Shown: positions 46,314 to 56,050 of the stretch, in pieces
How positions within the stretch are numbered: the first letter of the stretch is position 1
Layout of the letters: each line of letters opens with the position of its first letter
Assembly: GCF_025639885.1 (NCBI RefSeq)
Contig: NZ_CP106738.1
Coordinates: 2,976,001-3,040,000, forward strand
Source of the DNA: Roseovarius pelagicus
GTDB taxonomy: Bacteria; Pseudomonadota; Alphaproteobacteria; Rhodobacterales; Rhodobacteraceae
Reading direction: 5' to 3'
DNA length: 64,000 nucleotides
Position numbers and translations under genes: made by a program
Notes under the pieces: model-generated
Told to the model about the DNA's origin: nothing
Database searches by the model: none
Seen by the model: the letters and a program-made list of their open reading frames with translations, nothing else

Positions 46314-46943
46314 ATGGCGAAAGCTGACAAGCAGGTTCGGGCAATGATCGAGGGCAGAGCTGCCCTGATCGTGATCGACATCCAGAAGAGCACCTTTATC
46401 GACGACAGCGCAGTGCGCTCGATCGACAACATGTCTGGTTACAAAGACCGGATGCTGGCTGCGCGGGCTCTCGTCGATGCCGCGCATGCGCACGATGTGC
46501 CCGTGATCTTTGTTCAGGAGATACACCGCTCTGATCTTGTGGACTTCGGGCGCGAACTGGACGGTGACGAGGATATACATTGTCTTGACGGTGACCCGCG
46601 CACCGAGGTCGCGAAGGATGAGATGGGTTTTGTTGCCGGGGACTATATCGTTCCCAAGAGAAGATATTCGGCCTTCTTCGGGACCGATTTGGAAATCCTG
46701 CTGCGCGGGTTACGAGCGGAAACGCTTATCCTGTGTGGTGGCCTGACCGATGTCTGCGTCCACTATACCTTTGTGGACGCCCACCAGTCTGACTATTTCT
46801 GCCGGGTCGTCGAGGATTGCGTTGCCGGCTCATCGGTCGAGGCACATGATGCCGCGCTCAGAGCGATGGAATATCTGCAAACTGGCGCGCGCCGTTCCCG
46901 TGCCGAGATCCTCAGCGCGTTCAGGGAAGGTTCGGACTGCTAA
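46314..46943 (+). CDS. Isochorismatase family cysteine hydrolase
   Basis: About 209 residues. The triad is visible: Asp in LIVIDIQKST, Lys in VPKRRYSAFFGTDLE and nucleophile Cys in CGGLTDVCVHYT. GGGAGA lies 7 bases before the ATG at 46314; an ATG at 46308 is too close to it, and the frame opens at 46275. Members cleave amides such as nicotinamide or N-carbamoylsarcosine, or act on isochorismate. It is intact amid decayed genes, and ends 4 bases into the Rieske remnant on the other strand. Confidence 0.87.
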   Translation: MAKADKQVRAMIEGRAALIVIDIQKSTFIDDSAVRSIDNMSGYKDRMLAARALVDAAHAHDVPVIFVQEIHRSDLVDFGRELDGDEDIHCLDGDPRTEVAKDEMGFVAGDYIVPKRRYSAFFGTDLEILLRGLRAETLILCGGLTDVCVHYTFVDAHQSDYFCRVVEDCVAGSSVEAHDAALRAMEYLQTGARRSRAEILSAFREGSDC

Positions 46944-47383
46944 GGCGATTGACCTGACAGGACGAGACGGCGTGCGCACTCGTGTTGCGCCAGTTTGCGC
47001 ACGGTTTCATTGTCTTCACCGCCTACTGAATACCACGCGCGCCAGACGACCACATGGTTCGCGTCCACGGCGCGCCAGTGATAGGTGTCCAGTAAATTTC
47101 CGGGGTAGACCTGAAAACTGAACATGGGCCACAGGAACCAGCTGGAATATTCGTTCTGATGGTCAAAGCCGGATTGGATGTCATAGGTTTCGGGTTTGAC
47201 CACGCCGTTGGAAAACGTCGGATGGTTGAGCGAGCAATGATAGCATTCCGAGTAATTCTTGACCAAGAATTTCCAATTGCAGTTCTCGGGGATTTCGACC
47301 CATTCCAGTGGCTTCAGCTCTGCCCAGTTGGGCACCCATTCCTCTAGCTGCGCCCGTGCCTGTGCGAACCAGTCCTCCGTGGT
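46940..47383 (-). pseudogene. Rieske oxygenase alpha-subunit fragment (both ends missing)
   Basis: About 145 codons survive of a protein normally near 400. EDWFAQARAQLEEW leads into the catalytic iron site NYSECYHCSLNHP with its two His. The Rieske 2Fe-2S domain is missing at the N terminus, and the C terminus degenerates after VRKLAQ. The sequence resembles GbcA/stachydrine-demethylase-type oxygenases that remove methyl groups from betaines. It has no start codon of its own and joins the RpiR remnant directly at about 47382. Confidence 0.8.
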
Positions 47384-47927
47384 CAGCCCATGTCAGATCA
47401 TCCATCGGGTTTGAGCCCGCGCGGGGATTGCGCGGAATTGTGTCATGCCGGTAGAGGCTAGATATGTGAAATTGCGCGCGCTGGCATTGTTTACGTCCAC
47501 GCCCAGCGTACAGACGTTCCGCAAGGCCCAAATCGCCTCGGCTGCGTTCTTGAATTGGTCTGCAGACATCAAAGCAAAGCTGTCTTCGATATTCTGCAAG
47601 GCCCCCTGAACCATATCGGCATACACCCCACCAAGGTCACCGGATTTACGAATATCCTGAAGCCAGCGAACGCGATCGGGGAAATTCGCATCGCCGCGCC
47701 GGATGGCATCGCGAAACGGTTCGCGAAAGTCGCCGTAGCCCTCAAAGCCCACTTGTCGCGCCATGCGGACCACGGTGTTTGGTTTGACGCGCGCCGCCTC
47801 GGCGATTTCCCGCACTGTTGAAACGCCCACGTCTCTGGGGTTTTCCAAGACGTCGGTCGCGGCCTTGCGTGCTCGGAGGGTGAGGTCTGCCAGTTCGTCT
47901 GCGAAGCGCTTCAGGATTTTTATGACA
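47382..47927 (-). pseudogene. RpiR/MurR-family regulator remnant, frameshifted and truncated
   Basis: The helix-turn-helix is recognisable (TVREIAEAARVKPNTVVRMA) and is followed by the beginning of the SIS domain (NNASARNFTYLASTGMTQFR). Upstream the homology reaches ILKRFADELADLTLRARKAA, but no ATG, GTG or TTG starts that frame after the preceding stop. Near 47410 the frame shifts, and SNPMDDLTWAD continues in another frame to 47382, where the Rieske fragment starts. The rest of the SIS domain is gone. Confidence 0.75.
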
Positions 47928-48005
47928 CATTTGTCGCAATACTGATTGACGATGGTACATATGTTTTATTGCCTTGTTGAGGAATTTTTCCTCGTCAGGC
48001 GCATC

Positions 48006-48607
48006 ATGGCAGAGCAGCAGTTTTCGACCCAGGCTAGGGCTGTCATCGTTGGGAGCGGGGTCATGGGGTGCGGCCTTGCCTACCAATTGGCGCATGAGGG
48101 CTGGACTGATGTAATCTTGCTGGGGAAGCGCATGGAATATCGGATTACGGTTCTTTCGCGATGAATGTCATGCGTATGGAAAAAGCGTTCAAGGGGGCAG
48201 GCGCGTTGACCAACGAGGTGACGTTGCCAGAGGCGGACGTGATGCGGTTCGTGCGCACCGCCAAGGATTATCAGGGCAAGGAACAGACGCTGGCCGGGGC
48301 GGATGACCCGCCGTGGGTCTGCGCCTATCTTGAGATTGAGCCAGACGGGATTGAGGATAGACACGGCGGCGAAGCGGTGCTTTTGGATGGTGCGGTGGTC
48401 GGGTCGACGGCATCGGTGGTTTATGGGCATACGGTCGGCAAGATTCTGGCGTTTGCCCATATCAAACCCCATGCCACCACGCCCGGCACTGTGCTGGAAG
48501 TGATTGTCGCGGGACGGCCGCGGGCAGCATCTGTGCTGGACGAACCGGCCTATGATCCGCAAAGCGTACTATCCCGTATGGAACTGAACATGGAGGCGAC
48601 ACAATGA
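48006..48607 (+). pseudogene. Dimethylglycine-dehydrogenase-like gene with internal deletion
   Basis: The first about 40 codons (FAD loop VIVGSGVMGCGLAYQLAHEG, then WTDVILL) and the last about 160 codons (GEAHGISDYGSFAMN, then VMRMEKAFKGAG and the GcvT end) survive in different frames. They join near 48120-48128. About 600 codons of a roughly 800-codon gene are missing, including the flavin-linking His region. Paralogues at 21377-26166 show the intact form. The stop overlaps the next gene by 4 bases, so it was part of an operon. Confidence 0.85.
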
Positions 48608-49686
48608 CCCTGCCAGACACGATGCGCGCTATGGTCACGATGGGCCACGGCGGACTGGAACAGATGGTTTTGCACGCGGACTGGCCGCGCCCTGAGCCGG
48701 TCGCCGGAGAGGTTCTGGTGCGCGTTCGCGCCTGCGGGCTGAACAACACTGACGTGAACACGCGATCGGGCTGGTATTCCAAGACGGTCACCGATGCGAC
48801 CACAGGCGGCGCGTTCGAGGAGGTGGGAGAGGATGACCCCACCTGGGGCGGGGCGCCGATCACTTTCCCGCGCATTCAGGGGGCTGATGTCTGCGGCGAG
48901 ATTGTCGGCGTGGGGGCGGGTGTCGATCCCGCCCGCATCGGCGCGCGGATCATCACGGATAACTGGCTGCGCGATCCCGACGATCCGACAGATAAGAACA
49001 AGACGGGCTATTTCGGGTCCGAGCGTGATGGCGGATTTGCCGAATACACCACCATGCCTTCTGTCAACGCGATCACGATACGATCAGAGTTGTCGGACGC
49101 GGAACTGGCGACGTTCTCATGTTCTTACTCTACCGCCGAGGGTATGCTGACTCGCGCCAATGTCACAGCCAAGGACACGGTTCTGGTGCCCGGCGCATCG
49201 GGCGGTGTTGGCGGCGCGTTGGTGCAATTGGCCAAACGGCGCGGCGCACGGGTCATCGCTTTGGCCTCTGAGGCCAAGCATTCGGATGTGACATCTCTCG
49301 GCGCGGACCGGGTATTGGCGCGCGCGCCGGACGATCTGCGCGCTGCATTGGGCGAGGACAGGATTACCGTTGTCGCCGATGTTGTCGGTGGTCCGTATTG
49401 GCCGACATTGATCGACATTCTGGAACGCGGTGGACGCTATACCTGCTCGGGCGCGATTGCCGGGCCGATGGTGGATTTGGACCTGCGGACATTCTATCTG
49501 CGCGACCTGACATTCACCGGATCCACGGTGATTGATCCCGAGGTCACCAACAATCTTGTTCGCTACATTGAGGCAGGGGATGTCAAACCGGCACTGGCCG
49601 CGACTTATCCGTTGGATCAACTGCGCGAGGCGCAGGCGGCATTTATCGCGAAAAAACACACGGGCAATATTGTGGTGACGCCATGA
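48604..49686 (+). CDS. Zinc-independent MDR-family alcohol dehydrogenase/quinone reductase-like protein
   Basis: Encodes 360 residues. The MDR N-terminal GroES-like domain (VLVRVRACGLNNTDVNTRSG) is followed by the Rossmann loop VPGASGGVGGALVQLAKRRG. The catalytic-zinc Cys/His set is not apparent, so it is more like quinone-reductase-type members. ATGA overlaps on both sides tie it to the decayed dehydrogenase and enolase genes. It is intact, but its former pathway partners are broken. Confidence 0.85.
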   Translation: MTLPDTMRAMVTMGHGGLEQMVLHADWPRPEPVAGEVLVRVRACGLNNTDVNTRSGWYSKTVTDATTGGAFEEVGEDDPTWGGAPITFPRIQGADVCGEIVGVGAGVDPARIGARIITDNWLRDPDDPTDKNKTGYFGSERDGGFAEYTTMPSVNAITIRSELSDAELATFSCSYSTAEGMLTRANVTAKDTVLVPGASGGVGGALVQLAKRRGARVIALASEAKHSDVTSLGADRVLARAPDDLRAALGEDRITVVADVVGGPYWPTLIDILERGGRYTCSGAIAGPMVDLDLRTFYLRDLTFTGSTVIDPEVTNNLVRYIEAGDVKPALAATYPLDQLREAQAAFIAKKHTGNIVVTP

Positions 49687-50419
49687 AGATCACGCGTATC
49701 ACCGTCTACCATGTCGATCTGCCGCTGGAGCATCCCTATTGGCTGTCCGGCGGGCGGCTGAAGTTTGAAGTACTGGACGCCATGCTGGTCAAGGTGGAGA
49801 CGGACGCGGGGCTAACCGGATGGGGCGAGGGCACGCCATGGGGGCATACCTATGTGCCGGCGCATGGTCCGGGCATCCGCGCGGGACTGGAGACGATGGT
49901 GCCGTTTTTGATCGGTCTGGATCCTCGCCGCGTTCTGGAGGTAGAGCGCGCGATGGATTTGGCTTTGCCCGGACATCTGTATGCCAAGTCACCTATCGAT
50001 ATGGCGTGCTGGGACATCGCTGGGCAGGCGGCGGGCCGGCCGATTGCGGACATGATGGGCGGCGGATCGCGCACGCCCCGGCCCATTGCATCCTCGGTTG
50101 GCGCAAAAACCATTGAAGAAACGCGCAGTGTGATCGAGCGGTATCGCCAGCGCGGCTATGTCGCGCACTCGGTGCAGAGGTCTGTGCAGAATGTACGTGG
50201 GGTTCTGACATTGTTACCGCGGCGGCGTTACATTTCGCGGCCTCGACCCCGCAGGGCGCATTGCTCAACACTTGCGATCTCGCGTCTTACGTCGCGCCTC
50301 GGCTGTGCCCGGTTGCACCGACGCGCCACAACGGCCGTATTGCTCCGCCCGAAGGTGCCGGGCTGGGCGTGATGCCCGATCTAGATATTCTTGGACCTCC
50401 TATTCTTGAAATGGCCTGA
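49683..50419 (+). pseudogene. Mandelate racemase/muconate lactonizing enzyme family gene with internal deletion
   Basis: The N-terminal capping domain and the barrel start are intact for about 163 codons (MKITRITVYHVDLPLEHPYW, to YRQRGYVAHSV). At about 50171 the sequence jumps to the C-terminal part in another frame (TWGSDIVTAAALHFAAS, then GLGVMPDLDILGPPILEMA, stop 50417-50419). About 120-130 codons are missing, covering most catalytic Lys and metal-binding residues. The retained parts resemble the proline-betaine/hydroxyproline-betaine racemase group (HpbD-like), but the assignment is from memory. Confidence 0.82.
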
Positions 50420-50422
50420 CAC

Positions 50423-51718
50423 ATGCAAAAACTAAACACCCAAGCCGAGTGGATGATGCGCGCGCAGGCCGTTCTGCCCGCAGGCGGGTTTGGCAATTTC
50501 GACCCCGGCATTATCATCGCAAAGGGTCAAGGCAGCCGCGTCTGGGACGAAGATGGCAATGAATATGTGGATTATCTGATCGGTTCCGGTCCGATGCTGC
50601 TGGGTCACGGTCACCCGGAGGTGATGGAAGCGGTTCTGGAGCAACTCCCGAAGGGAATGACGTTTTTTGCTAATAATACCAAGGGGATCGAACTGGCTGA
50701 GGCCATATGTGAGGCGGTGCCCTGCTGCGAGCAGGTGCGTTTCGTGGCATCGGGCGGCGAGGCTGACATGTATGCGATCCGGCTGGCCCGCGCCTATACA
50801 GGACGCGATAAGATCCTGAAATTCGAAGGTGGATACCACGGCATGAGCGCCGAGGCGCAGATGAGTCTTGCTCCGGCAAAGCAGGTGAATTTCCCGCAAG
50901 CGGTGCCCGACAGTGCAGGCATCCCGCAGGACGTGGCGGATCAGATGGTTATTGCGCCGTTCAACGATCTGGAGGCCGTCGCCACCCTGATGTCCGAAAC
51001 CCCGGACATTGCGGCGATCATCGTGGAGCCGCTGCAACGCATCATCCCGGCAACGCCCGGATTTCTGCAAGGGCTGCGCGATCTTTGTGACAGGCATGGG
51101 GTGCTGTTGATCTTTGATGAAATCGTGACCGGGTTCCGCCTCGCCTATGGAGGCGCACAGGAAAAGTACGGCGTGGTGCCGGATATTTGCACCTTGGGCA
51201 AAATCATCGGCGGCGGCTTTCCCCTTGCGGCTCTGGGTGCCAGTGCAGAGATCATGCGGCATTTCGACAAGGATGCGATCGGTGACGACAAGTGGTTGAT
51301 GCAACTGGGGACGCTTTCGGGCAATCCAGTTGCGGCGGCGGCGGGCCTGAAAACGATGGAGGTTCTGCGGCGTGCGGGGACCTATGACACGTTGCGTGCA
51401 CATGGCGCGACTCTGCAAAAGATGCAGTCAGATGCGCTTGGCCACGCGGGCATAGCGCATCGTATATGCGGGGACGAAACCCTGTTTGACCTGTATTTTA
51501 CGGATGCGGCGTGCCGAGACTACCGAACGGCCAAGCACGCGGATCCCCAGATGAATACCCGCTATAACACCAGCCTACGCCGCCATGGTGTCTTCAAGTC
51601 ACCCGGCAAGCTCTACCCGTCACTGGCGCTGACCGATCAGGATTTCGAACTGACAAAAAATGCCGTGGAGGCCGCAGTGCTGGCGTTGACTGATGGAGGC
51701 AGTGCCCGGCCTGATTAG
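50423..51718 (+). CDS. Class III aminotransferase, glutamate-1-semialdehyde aminomutase-like
   Basis: Encodes 431 residues. FVASGGEADMYAIRLARAYT, LLIFDEIVTGFR and the PLP lysine in TLGKIIGGGFPLAA match the class III fold of the HemL-like branch. Sequence differences from HemL and the setting beside methylamine/betaine genes argue for a catabolic amine substrate rather than haem synthesis. It starts 3 bases after the enolase remnant. Confidence 0.85.
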   Translation: MQKLNTQAEWMMRAQAVLPAGGFGNFDPGIIIAKGQGSRVWDEDGNEYVDYLIGSGPMLLGHGHPEVMEAVLEQLPKGMTFFANNTKGIELAEAICEAVPCCEQVRFVASGGEADMYAIRLARAYTGRDKILKFEGGYHGMSAEAQMSLAPAKQVNFPQAVPDSAGIPQDVADQMVIAPFNDLEAVATLMSETPDIAAIIVEPLQRIIPATPGFLQGLRDLCDRHGVLLIFDEIVTGFRLAYGGAQEKYGVVPDICTLGKIIGGGFPLAALGASAEIMRHFDKDAIGDDKWLMQLGTLSGNPVAAAAGLKTMEVLRRAGTYDTLRAHGATLQKMQSDALGHAGIAHRICGDETLFDLYFTDAACRDYRTAKHADPQMNTRYNTSLRRHGVFKSPGKLYPSLALTDQDFELTKNAVEAAVLALTDGGSARPD

Positions 51719-51743
51719 GCCGGGGTTTGATCCGGGGCCGAAT

Positions 51744-52808
51744 TTACCGCAGCCGGGTGCCGATCAGTTCGTCCGCAACCATATGCGGCGGCTGGCCGGT
51801 TTCTGCCGCACGTTCAAAGACCTGCTCCAGTGTCGTGGCCAGCCCCGAGATGCGGCTTTCGCGATAAGAGGGATCAGAGATCTTTAGAATTTCCATCGCT
51901 ACGTTCACGATGCCGCCGCCGTTCACGATGTAATCGGGCGCATAAAGTATGCCTTTGTCCTGCAACCGCTGGCCGCAAGTGTCATCGGCCAGTTGGTTGT
52001 TCGCAGCGCCGACAACGTAACGGGCCTTGAGCACGTCAATCGCATCTGCAGTCAGCGCACCACCCATCGCGCAGGGCGCGAAAACGTCCGCCTGCTGATG
52101 CAGGATTTCATCGGGTGAAACCACGGTGGCGCCAAAGTCAGCCTGCGCGATGCGCACGGCGTCATCATTGATGTCGCTGACAATCAGTTTGGCACCCGCA
52201 TCGTGCAACATTCCTGCCAGACTCATGCCGACATGGCCCAGACCTTGAATTGCAATGGTTTTGTCTGTCAGGTCGTCCGAACCCAGACCGCGCTTAAGCG
52301 TCTGCTTCAGGCAGAGGAACACCCCGCGCGCCGTGACCGGCGACGGATCGCCGCTGGCAAATTCACCACCGTCCAGACCGGCGACATATGACGTGGTTTC
52401 AGAGATATATGCCATATCCTGCGTCGACACGCCGACATCCTCGGCGGTGTAGTAATCGCCGGCCAGATATTCGATGAAGGCACCAAAGGCGCGCATCAGT
52501 TCGGGCGTCTTGAGGGTTTTCGGATTGCCGATGATGACCGATTTTCCACCACCTAACGGCAGTTCAGCAGCAGCATTCTTGTAGGTCATGCCCTTTGACA
52601 AACGTTCGACATCATAAATCGCATCTTCGATCTTGGCATAGTTGAACATCCGGCAACCACCCGCAGCAGGCCCGCGTTTCAGCGAGTGGATGGAGACCAG
52701 CGCGTGCAGCCCGGTTTTGTCGTCCTTTGCCTCGACCAGTCTTTCATACCCTTTGCCGGGTGTTAGGTCGCGGATTGTCAGGCTATGTGCGACGGCGGCG
52801 TGGTTCAT
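51744..52808 (-). CDS. Glu/Leu/Phe/Val dehydrogenase, probably leucine/valine dehydrogenase
   Basis: About 354 residues, the length of leucine dehydrogenases rather than of the roughly 420-450-residue glutamate enzymes. KGMTYKNAAAELPLGGGKSV carries the two catalytic Lys and the glycine-rich loop. The NAD domain follows with IAIQGLGHVGMSLAG. The ATG at 52808 follows GAGGGT; the frame runs to 53114 but that extension is not family-like. It would deaminate leucine or valine to the oxoacid used by the downstream bkd complex. Divergent from an Lrp gene. Confidence 0.88.
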   Translation of the reverse strand: MNHAAVAHSLTIRDLTPGKGYERLVEAKDDKTGLHALVSIHSLKRGPAAGGCRMFNYAKIEDAIYDVERLSKGMTYKNAAAELPLGGGKSVIIGNPKTLKTPELMRAFGAFIEYLAGDYYTAEDVGVSTQDMAYISETTSYVAGLDGGEFASGDPSPVTARGVFLCLKQTLKRGLGSDDLTDKTIAIQGLGHVGMSLAGMLHDAGAKLIVSDINDDAVRIAQADFGATVVSPDEILHQQADVFAPCAMGGALTADAIDVLKARYVVGAANNQLADDTCGQRLQDKGILYAPDYIVNGGGIVNVAMEILKISDPSYRESRISGLATTLEQVFERAAETGQPPHMVADELIGTRLR

Positions 52809-52961
52809 GTGATGACCCTCATGTAAATGTCGGTTGGGTTCGAACTGGACCCGGTCGCGCACGTAATCATATGCAATTGACCTGACGGCAGCATCGAACC
52901 TGACATTCGGGGTTTTACCGGCGTATTGCCAGAATGAGTGTTTGAATATAACTTCATCATG

Positions 52962-52980
52962 TCCAGATTCAAAATCTGGA
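52962..52980. promoter_or_regulatory. 19-bp palindrome between leucine dehydrogenase and lrp-type gene
   Basis: TCCAGATTCAAAATCTGGA has perfect 8-bp arms and a 3-base centre. It sits 34 bases before the Lrp GTG start and about 154 before the divergent dehydrogenase start. It is a likely operator for the adjacent Lrp-type protein. It also argues that the Lrp gene begins at 53014 rather than at the upstream TTG (52942), which would place the palindrome inside the coding region. Confidence 0.6.
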
Positions 52981-53013
52981 TTTGTCAAAGCTGGAAATAT
53001 CGAAAGAAAATTC

Positions 53014-53484
53014 GTGAAACAGTTGGACCAGACAGATATTCGAATCCTTCGCACGCTGCAAAAAGAAGGTAATATTCCGAACACGCGGTTATCCGAGATC
53101 GTGGCGTTATCCACCAGCCAGTGTTGGCAGCGCGTACAGCGTCTGCAGCGTGATGGCTATATCATGGGTTACAATGCGGTCATCAACCACGAACTGCTTG
53201 GGTATTCGGATATTGTGTTGGTCGAAATTGCGGCGGCTCGCGATGAAGTGTCCCGCATTGCTCAGCTTTGTGATGAGCTTAGCAAGATACCCGAAGTGCT
53301 GGAGGTTCACCTGACGTCAGGCGAATTCGATTGTTTCATCAAGGTCGCTGTCGATGGGACCCGTGGTTATGAAAACTTCCTGAATCAGAAGCTCTATCGG
53401 ATCAAAGGCATTCGCAATTCAAGGTCCTCGTTCTCTTTGAAGTGCTTCAAATCTGAAACCGGGTTTGTGCCAGATACGCTATAG
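53014..53484 (+). CDS. Lrp/AsnC family transcriptional regulator
   Basis: About 156 residues. QLDQTDIRILRTLQKEGNIP and SEIVALSTSQCWQRVQRLQR form the helix-turn-helix, followed by the RAM ligand-binding domain (HLTSGEFDCFIKVAVDG). The GTG at 53014 gives the usual short Lrp N terminus; a TTG at 52942 would add 24 residues. In many bacteria the bkd operon is activated by an Lrp-type BkdR that senses branched-chain amino acids, and the position here fits that role. Confidence 0.88.
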   Translation: MKQLDQTDIRILRTLQKEGNIPNTRLSEIVALSTSQCWQRVQRLQRDGYIMGYNAVINHELLGYSDIVLVEIAAARDEVSRIAQLCDELSKIPEVLEVHLTSGEFDCFIKVAVDGTRGYENFLNQKLYRIKGIRNSRSSFSLKCFKSETGFVPDTL

Positions 53485-55035
<1,551 letters not shown>

Positions 55036-55036
55036 C

Positions 55037-56050
55037 ATGACACAGATGACGATGATCGGGGCGATTCAAAACGCCCATGACCTAGCAATGGAGCGCGATG
55101 AGAATGTCGTCGTGTTCGGCGAGGACGTCGGTTACTTTGGTGGCGTGTTTCGCTGCACCGCCGGGCTGCAACAGAAATACGGTGCCTCGCGTTGCTTTGA
55201 TGCGCCGATCAGCGAGTTGGGGATTGTCGGTGCTGGCGTCGGCATGGCGGCCTATGGCCTGAAACCTGTCGTCGAGGTGCAATTCGCCGACTATATGTAT
55301 CCGGCCTATGACCAGATCGTGTCTGAGGCCGCGCGCCTGCGCTATCGTTCGGGGGGCGAGTTTACTTGCCCGATGGTGGTGCGTATGCCCACCGGCGGCG
55401 GTATCTGGGGCGGACAGACCCACAGCCAGAGCCCTGAGGCACTGTTTACCCATGTTTCGGGCTTGAAAACGGTGATCCCGTCGAATCCGCAGGACGCCAA
55501 GGGGCTGCTGCTGTCGGCAATCGCGGACCCCGATCCGGTGATTTTTCTCGAACCCAAGCGGCTGTATAACGGCCCGTTCGACGGCTATCACGACCGGCCC
55601 GTGCAGCCGTGGAAGAAACACCCCATGGGCGAGGTTGATCCGGGGTATTACGAGATCCCGTTGGGCAAGGCCGCCGTGGCGCGCGAGGGGCAAGACATGA
55701 CCATCGTGACCTATGGCACCATGGTTCATGTGGCCATGGCCGCCGTCGAGGCCACAGGCATCAACGCCGAGGTGATTGATCTGCGCACATTGATCCCGCT
55801 GGACACCGAAACTGTAATGACATCGGTCCAGAAAACCGGGCGCTGCATCGTGCTGCACGAGGCGACGTTGACCTCGGGCTTTGGCGCGGAACTGGCCGCG
55901 CAGGTTCAGGCTGAGTGTTTCTATCACCTTGAGGCACCCGTGTTGCGGGTCGCGGGATGGGACACGCCCTATCCGCATGCACAGGAATGGGCGTATTTTC
56001 CGGGACCTGATCGGGTTGGGCGCAACATGAAAAATTTGATGGAGGCGTAA
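55037..56050 (+). CDS. bkdAB: Branched-chain 2-oxoacid dehydrogenase E1 component, beta subunit
   Basis: About 337 residues. NVVVFGEDVGYFGGVFRCT and FDAPISELGIVGAGVGMAAY are the transketolase-like pyrimidine-binding segments; DLRTLIPLDTETVMTSVQKT marks the C-terminal domain. The ATG at 55037 is 2 bases after the alpha stop codon. It completes the E1 heterotetramer. Confidence 0.93.
   Translation: MTQMTMIGAIQNAHDLAMERDENVVVFGEDVGYFGGVFRCTAGLQQKYGASRCFDAPISELGIVGAGVGMAAYGLKPVVEVQFADYMYPAYDQIVSEAARLRYRSGGEFTCPMVVRMPTGGGIWGGQTHSQSPEALFTHVSGLKTVIPSNPQDAKGLLLSAIADPDPVIFLEPKRLYNGPFDGYHDRPVQPWKKHPMGEVDPGYYEIPLGKAAVAREGQDMTIVTYGTMVHVAMAAVEATGINAEVIDLRTLIPLDTETVMTSVQKTGRCIVLHEATLTSGFGAELAAQVQAECFYHLEAPVLRVAGWDTPYPHAQEWAYFPGPDRVGRNMKNLMEA

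Noticed and set aside
46940..48607. Short frames here taken as small functional genes
   Set aside because: They match fragments of much longer families, in shifted frames and joined at deletion junctions, so they are recorded as pseudogenes.
50432..51418. A 328-codon minus-strand frame opposite the class III aminotransferase
   Set aside because: The plus-strand gene has all PLP motifs; the antisense translation has no recognisable family features.
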